DNA from: Clostridia bacterium
Lineage (GTDB): Bacteria; Bacillota_A; Clostridia; Christensenellales; Aristaeellaceae
Length of the DNA stretch: 16,887 nt
Assembly (NCBI GenBank): GCA_009783365.1
Contig: WRHG01000019.1
Coordinates: 1-16,887 of the forward strand
Direction: 5' to 3'
Part shown: positions 6,559 to 14,403 of the stretch, piece after piece
Numbering within the stretch: the first letter of the stretch is position 1
How the letters are laid out: the number at the start of each line of letters is the position of its first letter
The notes under the pieces: generated by a model
Database searches by the model: none
What the model was told of the DNA's origin: nothing
The model's input: the letters and a program-made list of their open reading frames with translations, nothing else
Program-made: the position numbers and the translations under genes

Positions 6559-7152
6559 ATGAGCGCATGGGCGAACATCAAAAAAAACGCAACTATCCCG
6601 AACGTGCTGTCACTCGCCCGTCTCCTGCTGGTACCGGTTTATGTCGTTTTATTTTTAAAGGGGCGTAAGGACGCCGCGCTGGCCGTGTTCCTGGCGGCTT
6701 GTATAACGGATATGCTGGACGGTTTCCTGGCCCGTAAGCTACATCAAATTACAAATTTCGGAAAGCTTGTTGATCCGTTTGCGGACAAGGTCATGGTGCT
6801 CACCACTATGTTCAGCTTGGCTTTTGGCAACGCCCGGATTCCCGCTGTGATTCCCTGGCCGGCCGTTTTCATCCTGCTGCTGAAGGAGTGTGTGATGGTG
6901 GTGGGCGGCCTGGTCATGCTAAAACATGGCATCGTTGTTCACAGCAGTATGATCGGCAAGGTAGCCCATGCTATTTTCACCATCGCCCTGGCAGCCTCTT
7001 TTTTTCATGATATGCTCTCCGCCGCGTTTCCAGACTGGCCCATGAACCCGGCTTTAATGCTCGTCTGGCTGGCGGTTGCGCTTACCCTTTGCGCGCTGGT
7101 CTTTTACGTCCTTCGCAGCATTCAAAAGGCGCGTGCTAAGGGCATCCTATGA
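6559..7152 (+). CDS. pgsA: CDP-diacylglycerol-glycerol-3-phosphate 3-phosphatidyltransferase
   Basis: Makes phosphatidylglycerol phosphate from CDP-diacylglycerol and glycerol 3-phosphate, the committed step to phosphatidylglycerol and cardiolipin, in the cytoplasmic membrane. The 197 residues carry the complete CDP-alcohol phosphotransferase motif: D51, D54, G55, A58-R59, G68, D72 and D76, in D-M-L-D-G-F-L-A-R and G-K-L-V-D-P-F-A-D. Hydrophobic segments before, within and after the motif fit the multi-span fold, ending with a long C-terminal span (about 155-185) and a basic tail. The ATG at 6559 has AAGGAGGT upstream; a GTG frame from 6436 lies upstream of the predicted promoter and is rejected. 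Only 13 bases separate it from the next gene. PgsA is preferred over PssA or cardiolipin synthase by length and the I-P-N-x-L-S-x-x-R opening. Confidence 0.92.
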   Translation: MSAWANIKKNATIPNVLSLARLLLVPVYVVLFLKGRKDAALAVFLAACITDMLDGFLARKLHQITNFGKLVDPFADKVMVLTTMFSLAFGNARIPAVIPWPAVFILLLKECVMVVGGLVMLKHGIVVHSSMIGKVAHAIFTIALAASFFHDMLSAAFPDWPMNPALMLVWLAVALTLCALVFYVLRSIQKARAKGIL

Positions 7153-7165
7153 GAGGGGGAGCGCC

Positions 7166-8623
7166 GTGCAAGATCCCATACTGATTGTTGGGTATGACTT
7201 TGCCCTCGCCGGGTTCATCGCCCGTTCCCTTCGGCTGCAGCAGGTCTACGCCCGCCAACTTCCCGGAGAGGTCTCCGTTCAGGAATTGCTTCGCCAAAAA
7301 CCCAGCGGAATCATTCTGGCCATGGAGCAGCGGTCCGACGCCTCCATTGCGCTGCCTGATCCCTCAATTTGGGAAGCGGGGATCCCGGTACTGGCCCTTG
7401 GAAAGCTAGCCGTGGCTTTGACCGTTTACTTTGGCGGAGCGGCTCTGGAGCTCTTGCCTCCCTCTCACGCTATCACACTGGGGTTATCGGAAAGCCCGTT
7501 ATTTGCAGGTATCATAGGCGGAGAACGGATTCTGCACGATTTAACCTGCCTTTCCCTACCGGAAGCGCTCATGCCTCTCGCCACCGCCACGGAGAGGCCC
7601 ATCGGCTTTCAACATCCGTCCTTCCCGCTCTACGGACTGCAATACCCCATTGAACACAACGACCTGGACGCAGCCCGGCTTCTGTTCAACTTCGCAACAC
7701 GTATTTGCGGAGGATCGGCGGACTGGGATGAACATCGCGTGATCCAACAAACCGTGGAAAAAATTCGCTTTGCAGTGGGTGAGGGCAGAGCGCTCTGCGC
7801 TGTGTCCGGCGGCGTAGACAGCATTGTATGCGCAAAGCTGGCACACATGGCCATAGGAGATAATCTCAGCTGTATTTTTGTGGACACAGGCCTTTTGCGT
7901 CAGGGAGACGCGGAGGCGGTGATGAGCGTTTGCGGAGAGCATCTTCATATCCCCGTGGTACGGGTGGACGCACAGGATACATTTTTACACGCCATGGCAG
8001 GGGTAACAACCCCCGCGGACAAGGAGCGGATTACCGTCTCCCTGCTGCGGCAGATTTTTCACCGGCAGATGGCGGAGGATTCTAACCTGAAAACCCTTTT
8101 ATTAGGCGCCAATTTCAATGATACCCTTCACGAGCTCCATCTCCGATCCGAAGCCAACGGAAACACACCGGCGGACTCCGGCTGTACAATCCTGGAACCT
8201 ATCAGCGACCTGTACAAAGAAGACGTGCGCAGGCTGGGCACGGCGCTGGCACTGCCCGCCGATGTGGTCAACCAGCAGCCCTTTCCGGCCAGCGGCCTGG
8301 CGCTTCGCATCGTAGGCGAGGTAACTACGCAGCGTTTGGCTCTGCTTCGCGCCGCGGACGCATTGTTCGTGGAGGAAGCGAACGCTGGCGGATATGAAAA
8401 GCGCCTTTGGAAATATCATGCCACACTGCTGGAGGCGCCCGAGGAACCCGGCTACGCGGTCGTGCTGCGGGCTCTTCAGGCAACCCAAGGCAACGCGTAT
8501 GCAGCCAGGCTTCCCTTTGATATGCTGGAGCGGGTTACCACCCGGATTCGCACACAAATACCGGAGGTCCTCCGGGTCGTTTACGACCTGACGCCCAACA
8601 TGGATTACAATGATTTAGAATAG
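7166..8623 (+). CDS. GMP synthase-like protein with degenerate glutaminase and altered ATP-PPase
   Basis: 485 residues with the order of GuaA: class I glutamine amidotransferase-like domain (about 4-178), ATP-pyrophosphatase domain (about 190-375) and GuaA C-terminal dimerisation-type domain (about 370-485). The P-loop S-G-G-V-D-S (214-219) is intact, followed by F-V-D-T-G-L-L-R-Q-G and E-P-I-S-D-L-Y-K-E-D-V-R-R-L-G, unmistakably GuaA-like. The glutaminase centre is lost: the G-I-C-Y-G nucleophile place reads A-L-G-K-L (Gly79 for Cys), and F-H-P-E reads Y-P-I-E (Pro161 for His). K-S-H-H-N becomes R-S-E-A-N (327-331), P-F-P-G-P-G becomes P-F-P-A-S-G, the R-S-V-G-V-M-G-D-G-R loop is deleted, and the terminal K-P-P-x-T-I-E-W-E is replaced. 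GTG start with GAGGGGGA upstream, 13 bases after pgsA. It probably adenylates something other than XMP, or is a non-catalytic paralogue; true GMP synthesis is doubtful. Confidence 0.8.
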   Translation: MQDPILIVGYDFALAGFIARSLRLQQVYARQLPGEVSVQELLRQKPSGIILAMEQRSDASIALPDPSIWEAGIPVLALGKLAVALTVYFGGAALELLPPSHAITLGLSESPLFAGIIGGERILHDLTCLSLPEALMPLATATERPIGFQHPSFPLYGLQYPIEHNDLDAARLLFNFATRICGGSADWDEHRVIQQTVEKIRFAVGEGRALCAVSGGVDSIVCAKLAHMAIGDNLSCIFVDTGLLRQGDAEAVMSVCGEHLHIPVVRVDAQDTFLHAMAGVTTPADKERITVSLLRQIFHRQMAEDSNLKTLLLGANFNDTLHELHLRSEANGNTPADSGCTILEPISDLYKEDVRRLGTALALPADVVNQQPFPASGLALRIVGEVTTQRLALLRAADALFVEEANAGGYEKRLWKYHATLLEAPEEPGYAVVLRALQATQGNAYAARLPFDMLERVTTRIRTQIPEVLRVVYDLTPNMDYNDLE

Positions 8624-8636
8624 GCGGGACAGAACG

Positions 8637-9581
8637 ATGCTGATATGCGATACCCACGCGGATACCCTCTACGCCATGCAGAATCCGGATCGTGCGCTGC
8701 CTCTTCACATCACCAAGAAACGCCTGACGACCGCGCCTGGGCCATGGGTTCAGGCGTTTGCGCTGTTTACAGGCCTGCATGGCCTGTCCCATGACCCCGG
8801 TTTGATTCAGCGAGAGCTGGACGTGCTGGATCAACTCAAGGCTGACGGCTTTCATCAAATCACAAAAATCAATGATGCGCTGGTCGGCGTGCCCAATGTA
8901 CTGCTCACTGTGGAAGGCGGAGAGGTATTCCATGGCGGGACGGAGCGGGTGGATCATTTCGCAAGCCTGGGTGTCCGGATAGCCGCCATTGTATGGAATC
9001 ACGAAAACCTACTAGCATACCCCGCGGTGGCGGGAGATCAACGAGGCCTTACGCCCTACGGGGTTTCCGTCATAAAGCGTATGCACGCCCTGGGGATGGC
9101 GGTGGACGTTTCCCACCTAAACCCGGCGGGAGTAGCGGATGTGCTGGCCCTGGGCGGAGCCCCTCCAATCGCTTCCCATAGCTGTTCCCATTCCCTTTGC
9201 CCTCATCCCCGCAATGTAACGGATGATCAGCTCCGCGCTCTGTTTGCAGCCGGCGGCTTTGTGGGCGTCAACTTTAATCCGCCCTTCTTGGATTCCTCCG
9301 GTTGCTGCGGCCGGGATCGGGTAATCGACCACCTGGCCCATTTCTGCGCGCTGGGCGGCGAAGCCCAGGTGGGTTTCGGCTCGGATTTCGACGGTATTGA
9401 AACGCATCCGGCAGGGCTTCGTCACCCGGGGGATGTGCCCGCTCTGCTACAGCGCATGGAAGAACGGGGTTTTGGCCCCGCGTTGGTGCGGGCGATCGCC
9501 GGGCAAAACTTCGCTGATTATTTAAAACGGGTTACCGGGTTCGCGACGGCAGGACCGTTTTCCTTGACACTCCATAAGTGA
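8637..9581 (+). CDS. Membrane dipeptidase (peptidase family M19)
   Basis: A zinc dipeptidase of the renal-dipeptidase family, hydrolysing dipeptides (some members accept D-residues in the second position). All expected metal ligands are present in 314 residues: H7 and D9 in D-T-H-A-D-T, bridging E93 in L-T-V-E-G-G, H160 in V-S-H-L, H181 in I-A-S-H-S, and D250 in G-F-G-S-D-F-D-G. H-P-R-N-V-T-D-D-Q-L is also typical. No signal peptide or membrane anchor is seen, so it is cytoplasmic despite the family name. It starts 13 bases after the GuaA-like gene with a weak ribosome binding site (GGCGGGAC), suggesting coupled translation. Length is slightly below the bacterial norm. The natural substrate, perhaps a cell-wall or peptide-derived dipeptide, cannot be told. 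Confidence 0.93.
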   Translation: MLICDTHADTLYAMQNPDRALPLHITKKRLTTAPGPWVQAFALFTGLHGLSHDPGLIQRELDVLDQLKADGFHQITKINDALVGVPNVLLTVEGGEVFHGGTERVDHFASLGVRIAAIVWNHENLLAYPAVAGDQRGLTPYGVSVIKRMHALGMAVDVSHLNPAGVADVLALGGAPPIASHSCSHSLCPHPRNVTDDQLRALFAAGGFVGVNFNPPFLDSSGCCGRDRVIDHLAHFCALGGEAQVGFGSDFDGIETHPAGLRHPGDVPALLQRMEERGFGPALVRAIAGQNFADYLKRVTGFATAGPFSLTLHK

Positions 9582-9592
9582 AATGCTATGCT
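9564..9592 (+). promoter_or_regulatory. Promoter of the XRE-cupin/acyl-CoA synthetase pair
   Basis: TTGACA (9564-9569, perfect -35) is separated by 17 bases from TATGCT (-10, 9587-9592). The -35 lies within the 3' end of the dipeptidase gene. Transcription would begin near 9599, about 60 bases before the regulator start, giving the downstream genes independent control. Confidence 0.7.
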
Positions 9593-9661
9593 GTCCTACA
9601 AGCTGCACGCCATTCTCCGGCGTGGGGCGAATATGATCCATGATAAAGGAGGTCGTATCGG

Positions 9662-10240
9662 ATGTTGGGAAATACAGAGCAGCTAAAGCTGATTGCCATG
9701 CGAATTAAGGATTTACGTGACATCGCGGGCATGAGTGCGCAAGAAGTAGCGGAAAAAACCGATATTGACCTCGCCGAATACGAGGCCTACGAAACCGGCG
9801 CCAGGGATTTTTCCTTCTCCCACCTGTTCAATATCGCAGAAGCCCTTGGCGTGGATATCAGCGATCTGCTGACCGGAGAAAGCCCGAAGCTCCACGGTTA
9901 TGTTCTGACCAGGGCCGGACAGGGGCTGCAGTTTCAGCGCCGCCAGCAGTACGAATACCATCACTTGGCTTATAACTTCAGGGATAAGCTTTCCGAACCT
10001 TTTATCGTCACCGTCCGCCAGGATAATCCCGGCGCCGCCAAACAAGCCCACAGCCATGAGGGGCAGGAGTTTGACTATGTGCTGGAAGGCACGCTTAAAA
10101 TGAATCTTGCCGGTAATGAGCTGTATCTGAAACCCGGCGACAGCGTCTATTACAACAGTTCCCTTCCCCACGCCATGTACGCTCTGGAGGCGGACTGCCG
10201 CTTCATTGCCGTGGTGGTGAAGGAAGGTGGGAAGACATGA
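9662..10240 (+). CDS. XRE-family regulator with cupin domain
   Basis: 192 residues. An XRE helix-turn-helix at about 12-70 (I-K-D-L-R-D-I-A-G-M-S-A-Q-E-V-A, then the turn and E-x-Y-E-x-G) is joined to a cupin_2 barrel at about 115-187. The barrel shows H130-x-H132 and E136 in H-S-H-E-G-Q-E-F, Y-V-L-E-G-T-L, P-G-D-S-V-Y-Y and H170 in S-L-P-H-A-M; these are plausible metal or ligand contacts. Such proteins bind DNA and sense a small molecule in the cupin. The ATG has AAAGGAGGT upstream. Its stop overlaps the start of the acyl-CoA synthetase by four bases (ATGA), so the two are tightly coupled, and it most likely regulates its own pair through the promoter at 9564-9592. The effector is unknown; an acyl or acyl-CoA ligand is a guess from the partner. 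Confidence 0.9.
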   Translation: MLGNTEQLKLIAMRIKDLRDIAGMSAQEVAEKTDIDLAEYEAYETGARDFSFSHLFNIAEALGVDISDLLTGESPKLHGYVLTRAGQGLQFQRRQQYEYHHLAYNFRDKLSEPFIVTVRQDNPGAAKQAHSHEGQEFDYVLEGTLKMNLAGNELYLKPGDSVYYNSSLPHAMYALEADCRFIAVVVKEGGKT

Positions 10241-11922
10241 TGAAGCCCCTTTTTCTGGAATACCTGGATTGCCCGACCGAATATACCACATACGATGATT
10301 TCAACAAGAAATTCCGTATCCGCAAACCGGACCGCTTCAACTTCGCCTATGACGTGGCGGACCGCATTGCAGAAACCGAACCCGACCGACTGGCGGTATT
10401 GTGGACGGATGAAAACGGGAACTGTGTTCGTTATCTCTTCGGAGCTTTAAAGGAGGAGAGCGACAGGGCCGCGCATTGGTTCACGTCCCACGGCATCGCC
10501 AAGGGCGATAAGGTGATGCTGGTGTTGCGGCGCCATCTGGAATTCTGGCCTATCCTGATGGCGCTGCACAAAATCGGCGCGGTAGCCGTACCCGCCACCC
10601 ACCTGCTGACGGAAAAGGACGTTGTCTATCGAGTGAACGCGGCGGGAATTAAAATGATCGTGGCCACACACAGGAGCGAGGCTCTCCTGCAGGCCGTCCA
10701 GTCAGCCCAAAAAAATTGCCCCTCCCTCCAAACCCTGGCTGTGCTGAAAGGCAACCTGGAAGGTTTTTTCAGCTACGAGCAGGAAATACCCGGCTGTTCC
10801 CTCTCTTGGGACAAGCCAACGGGCGAGGCTTATCCGTGCAACGAGGACCTTTTACTGCTGTATTTTACAAGCGGCACTACAGGTATGCCCAAGATGGTGG
10901 CTCACAATCACTTCTATCCCCTGGCCCACATCGTCACTGCCCTGTATTGGCAGCAATGCCAGGATGGAGGGCTGCACTTAACCATCAGCGAAACCGGGTG
11001 GGCTAAAAGTGTTTGGGGCAAGCTCTACGGCCAATGGCTGGGTGGCTGCGCGGTATTCGTATATGAGTTTGACCGCTTCCTGGCCCGGGATATCCTGCGG
11101 CAGATCGCGGATCACGGCGTTACCAGCTTCTGTGCGCCTCCCACCATGTACCGCTACATCCTGCAGGAAAATTTCGCAGGGTACGATCTGAGCAAACTTG
11201 CCCATTGCGTGGTGGCCGGGGAACCTCTCAACCCGGATATGGCCGCCGAATGGATGAAGCGGACAGGCGTCCCCCTGCTGGAATGTTTTGGACAGACAGA
11301 ACTGGTGGTGACCCTGGCCACATTCCCCTTTATGAAGGTATGCCCCGGTAGTATGGGCAAACCCTCCCCTCTATTTGACGTGGACTTGGCGGACGAAAAT
11401 GGAAAGAGCTGCCCGACCGGCGTCACCGGGGAGATCGTTATCCGCGCCACGCCGGAAAACCGGCCTATTGGCATGTTCAGCGGCTATTACCAGGACGGGT
11501 CACGCACAGCCTCCGTCTGGAGCGATGGCATATATCACACCGGCGATGTGGCTTGGCGGGATGAATGGGGCTATTATTGGTATGTGGGCCGTTCCGACGA
11601 CGTAATCAAATCCAGCGGCTACAGGATAGGGCCCTTTGAGGTGGAAAGCGCCCTGCTGGAGCACCCCGCCGTGCTGGAAACCGCCATCACGGGCGCTCCG
11701 GACGAACTGCGGGGCCAGGTGGTGAAAGCCACCATCGTGCTTAAACCCGGCTTCCTGGCTAGCGACGATCTGAAAAAGGAGCTGCAGGAGCATGTGAAGC
11801 GAACCACGGCGCCTTACAAATATCCGCGCATCATCGAGTTTGTCAGTGAACTGCCAAAAACCATCAGCGGTAAAATCCGCCGGGTGGAACTGCGGCAAAA
11901 GGCGGAACAATCGGGCCGTTAA
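10237..11922 (+). CDS. AMP-forming acyl-CoA synthetase
   Basis: Activates a carboxylic acid to acyl-AMP and then the CoA thioester. The 561 residues show all ANL motifs: Y-F-T-S-G-T-T-G-M-P-K (209-219, phosphate loop), E-T-G-W (252-255), E-C-F-G-Q-T-E (349-355), Y-H-T-G-D (433-437), the hinge G-R-S-D-D-V-I-K-S-S-G-Y-R-I-G-P-F-E-V-E (451-470), and P-K-T-I-S-G-K (540-546) with the adenylation lysine K546. The pattern is closest to the medium-chain/acetyl-CoA synthetase-like group often paired with XRE-cupin regulators in Clostridia. It starts at an ATG overlapping the regulator stop; a second ATG follows immediately. The acid cannot be decided by eye: short- or branched-chain fatty acids or aromatic acids are all possible. 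The L,D-transpeptidase begins 18 bases later. Confidence 0.92.
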   Translation: MMKPLFLEYLDCPTEYTTYDDFNKKFRIRKPDRFNFAYDVADRIAETEPDRLAVLWTDENGNCVRYLFGALKEESDRAAHWFTSHGIAKGDKVMLVLRRHLEFWPILMALHKIGAVAVPATHLLTEKDVVYRVNAAGIKMIVATHRSEALLQAVQSAQKNCPSLQTLAVLKGNLEGFFSYEQEIPGCSLSWDKPTGEAYPCNEDLLLLYFTSGTTGMPKMVAHNHFYPLAHIVTALYWQQCQDGGLHLTISETGWAKSVWGKLYGQWLGGCAVFVYEFDRFLARDILRQIADHGVTSFCAPPTMYRYILQENFAGYDLSKLAHCVVAGEPLNPDMAAEWMKRTGVPLLECFGQTELVVTLATFPFMKVCPGSMGKPSPLFDVDLADENGKSCPTGVTGEIVIRATPENRPIGMFSGYYQDGSRTASVWSDGIYHTGDVAWRDEWGYYWYVGRSDDVIKSSGYRIGPFEVESALLEHPAVLETAITGAPDELRGQVVKATIVLKPGFLASDDLKKELQEHVKRTTAPYKYPRIIEFVSELPKTISGKIRRVELRQKAEQSGR

Positions 11923-11940
11923 AACCGGGAGGATTGCTTA

Positions 11941-13140
11941 TTGAAGAAAGAGCGCGTAACAACAAAAGGATCTATCGTTCTTTCATTGCTGCTGACGGCC
12001 GCATTGACCGCCGCCTTTTTTCCATCGAGCGCCTCCGCCAAGAAACTGGAAAAGTGGCTGGAAGGTTTTCAATCCGGCGAAAACTGGTTTGGCGAGAATT
12101 TCTCTTATGACATCACGGATTCGCCAACCTGTTGGGAACTGCTGCAAAGACCCGTTACCGTGCTGAACGTGGGCGAACGGGAAGTAGTGTATCCCCTGAA
12201 GGAGCCCGGCGGCAAGGCTGTAAACAAAGACAAGCTGGGCGGCTGCATCGCGGGCGCCACAGCGGCCGTGCATGTGTTGGGGGAGGATGAAAACGGCTGG
12301 ACGCTCATTGAAGGCCTGGATGGATACGACCGCCTGATTCGCGGATATGTAAGAACCAAGCTGCTCAAAACCGTCAACCCCAACGAAAAGTATGGGATCA
12401 TCATCGATAAGCTTTATCAGCGGCTTTACCTGTTCATTGATGGGACGTTGTTCAGCGAGTGCAGTGTTTCCACCGGTATTCCCACCGACGACGAGCCCTA
12501 TAATGAGACCGCTTCCGGCGAATACCTGATCTCAAGCTGGGTGGGAGCCTTTACCAATGAAGACCTGATCTGTGAAAAAGCCCTTCGCTTCAACAACGGG
12601 GATCTTCTGCACGAGGTCCCGTACCAGATTTTAGCGGACGGAACCAAGCGCTATTCCAAATTCGAAGAACGCCTTGGCCAGAAGGCCAGCCACGGCTGCA
12701 TTCGGGTGGCGCGTATTCCCAATGCCGAAAACGTCTGCCAAACCTGGCTATGGAACAACTTGAAGAAAAATACCAAGGTGATCATCTGGGATGACGACGG
12801 TCGGAAGCTGCCCTATCCCGCTGGCGGCACTCCCCTGTATTACAACCCGCAGGGCGGCCAATACTACCATGCGGATGCCGAGTGCAACGGCGTGAAGGTA
12901 AAATATCGCCCGCTTACTGCATTCACATACGGGGAGCTGGAAGAGAAGCCGTACCAAAAGCTTGGCCCTTGCCCCTTCTGCGTCCCGGTAAAGCGCATCG
13001 GTTGGATTGATGAGTTCAATAAAAAGCGCGGGTTTGTTCCGGAGCCGGACGCCCTCGAATCATTGGAGGGGGCTGTTTACCGCGAAGAGGGACCTGCGCC
13101 GCCGCCCGTAGAAATTGTGATTATATCACCCCAGAGCTAA
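11941..13140 (+). CDS. Secreted L,D-transpeptidase (YkuD) with C-terminal Cys/His module
   Basis: Likely cross-links peptidoglycan stem peptides (3-3 type) or attaches groups to them outside the membrane. 399 residues from a TTG start preceded by GGGAGGA. Residues 1-33 are a signal peptide (K-K-E-R, hydrophobic core, A-S-A). A region at about 68-145 looks like an SH3-type domain. The YkuD domain (about 148-285) has conserved H224 (L-L-H-E-V-P) and S-H-G-C-I-R-V, with catalytic C253. The tail adds Y-Y-H-x4-C (H310, C315) and P-C-P-F-C (C344, C347), a pattern like a small zinc site or disulfide module, then a Pro-rich end. Eighteen bases follow the acyl-CoA synthetase, so cotranscription is likely, although the function fits better with the downstream envelope genes. 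TTG rather than ATG suggests modest translation. Confidence 0.92.
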   Translation: MKKERVTTKGSIVLSLLLTAALTAAFFPSSASAKKLEKWLEGFQSGENWFGENFSYDITDSPTCWELLQRPVTVLNVGEREVVYPLKEPGGKAVNKDKLGGCIAGATAAVHVLGEDENGWTLIEGLDGYDRLIRGYVRTKLLKTVNPNEKYGIIIDKLYQRLYLFIDGTLFSECSVSTGIPTDDEPYNETASGEYLISSWVGAFTNEDLICEKALRFNNGDLLHEVPYQILADGTKRYSKFEERLGQKASHGCIRVARIPNAENVCQTWLWNNLKKNTKVIIWDDDGRKLPYPAGGTPLYYNPQGGQYYHADAECNGVKVKYRPLTAFTYGELEEKPYQKLGPCPFCVPVKRIGWIDEFNKKRGFVPEPDALESLEGAVYREEGPAPPPVEIVIISPQS

Positions 13141-13221
13141 CGCCCTGGAGGCCATCGAACGGCCGCCCCCGGTTCGCTCCTCATCAAAAAGAAGGCGCAG
13201 GGCGGCTTATGGAGAGAAGCC

Positions 13222-14343
13222 ATGCAAAGAGTACGCCCCAGACGCCGCCGCGCCCGCGCCATCTTTACGCTCCTCGGGATTTTATTGTTGCTGTGCGCCG
13301 TCATTTACGGCGTAACCACCTTGCTGGCTCCCACGCCGGAATCCATCATCACCGCGAACAAACTGCCCTGTCCTTATAATGATTTCATCAAACCCTTTGG
13401 ACCCAACGTATTGTATTATGACGGGGCCAGCATCCACTGCATGTCCGACAGAGGCTCGGTACGCTGGTCCTTTCAGATAGGCTCCAACGCGGGATATGAC
13501 TGTGACGACCGGGCCATTGTGGCTTGGGCAGGCAACACCGTCTACATCCTGAACCAAAACGGCAACTCCACCTACAATGATAACCTGGGCGACGTTATTC
13601 AGTTTGCCCGGATCGGCAGACAGTATGTGGCGGCCATCATCGGTGAGACAACCAACCCGCGCCTGGTGGTAAAGGATCTCTCGGGCGCGCACATGGACGA
13701 GGAGGCGGACGCCTATCGGGATCTGATCCTTCTGGATGTAGGTTTCTACGGCAAAAACGGGGAGTACATGTGGACGCTGGCCCTCGATGTTTTCGGCACG
13801 GCTGCCAACACCATCCTCAACACGTTTGAGGTGGGCAAAATGAACACCGGCGAGGTCAGTCTGGGAGATAATATCGTTTACAGCATCCTCTATGAAAACG
13901 GCAAGCTGCGCGTCATCAGCACCCGTAAAATGTACTCCTTCAATTACAGAGGCACGGAGGATGTCTCCCAAAGCGTGTTGGTATACGGATGGAAGCTGAT
14001 TGGCTATGAACCTTCCGTCCGGGGCGATATACGGATGCTCTTCGCGCCCACCACCCAGACCGACAATCAGTTTGACATCCGGGAACTGCGGCTGATCAAC
14101 GGGCAGAACGATAAGCGCTATAGCCTGCCCGATACATGCTTGGGCGCCACCATCTGGAACAGTACCCTCTACGCCGTGTCCAAAACGCAGTTGTTCCGGG
14201 CGGGGCCAAACGCCAGCCGCTTTATCACGTACAGCCTGCCTTTGGACAAGCCTGTCACCCGCTTCATCGGCACCCTGAACAGCGGAAACGTATTGCTGGT
14301 ATGCGGAGAAGACGTATATGCGGTAACCCTGCCCTCATCTTAG
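13222..14343 (+). CDS. Membrane-anchored beta-propeller-like protein (DUF5711-like)
   Basis: 373 residues. A very basic N-terminus (R-V-R-P-R-R-R-R-A-R) leads into one membrane helix (about 14-35) and a large extracellular domain of repeated short beta-strand units (for example V-L-Y-Y-D-G-A-S-I-H-C, A-I-V-A-W-A-G-N-T-V-Y-I-L, S-T-L-Y-A-V-S-K-T-Q-L-F), as in PQQ-like propellers. Length, topology and its place before a CvpA gene fit the clostridial DUF5711 family; this assignment is from memory of the family. No catalytic motif is seen. It probably has a scaffolding or sensing role at the cell surface. The ATG at 13222 has GGAGAGAAG upstream. The 81-base gap before it contains an imperfect stem (CGCCCTG near 13141 with CAGGGCG near 13198) but no T-run. 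Confidence 0.75.
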   Translation: MQRVRPRRRRARAIFTLLGILLLLCAVIYGVTTLLAPTPESIITANKLPCPYNDFIKPFGPNVLYYDGASIHCMSDRGSVRWSFQIGSNAGYDCDDRAIVAWAGNTVYILNQNGNSTYNDNLGDVIQFARIGRQYVAAIIGETTNPRLVVKDLSGAHMDEEADAYRDLILLDVGFYGKNGEYMWTLALDVFGTAANTILNTFEVGKMNTGEVSLGDNIVYSILYENGKLRVISTRKMYSFNYRGTEDVSQSVLVYGWKLIGYEPSVRGDIRMLFAPTTQTDNQFDIRELRLINGQNDKRYSLPDTCLGATIWNSTLYAVSKTQLFRAGPNASRFITYSLPLDKPVTRFIGTLNSGNVLLVCGEDVYAVTLPSS

Positions 14344-14403
14344 AGGGAATGCTTCAACCCTCTCCCACCCGTCTGGAAGCTGGAAGTTCGGTTAGGAGGA
14401 CTC

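Noticed and set aside
7076..7165. Longer start for the GuaA-like gene inside pgsA
   Set aside because: It would overlap pgsA by 77 bases; the GTG at 7166 has a purine-rich ribosome binding site and begins where GuaA homology begins.
13141..13221. Intrinsic terminator after the L,D-transpeptidase
   Set aside because: CGCCCTG/CAGGGCG can pair over a ~50-base loop, but there is no U-tract, so it is at most a weak structure.
14342..14363. 6-bp hairpin (AGAGGG/CCCTCT) before cvpA
   Set aside because: Short stem, 10-base loop, no T-run; likely chance.
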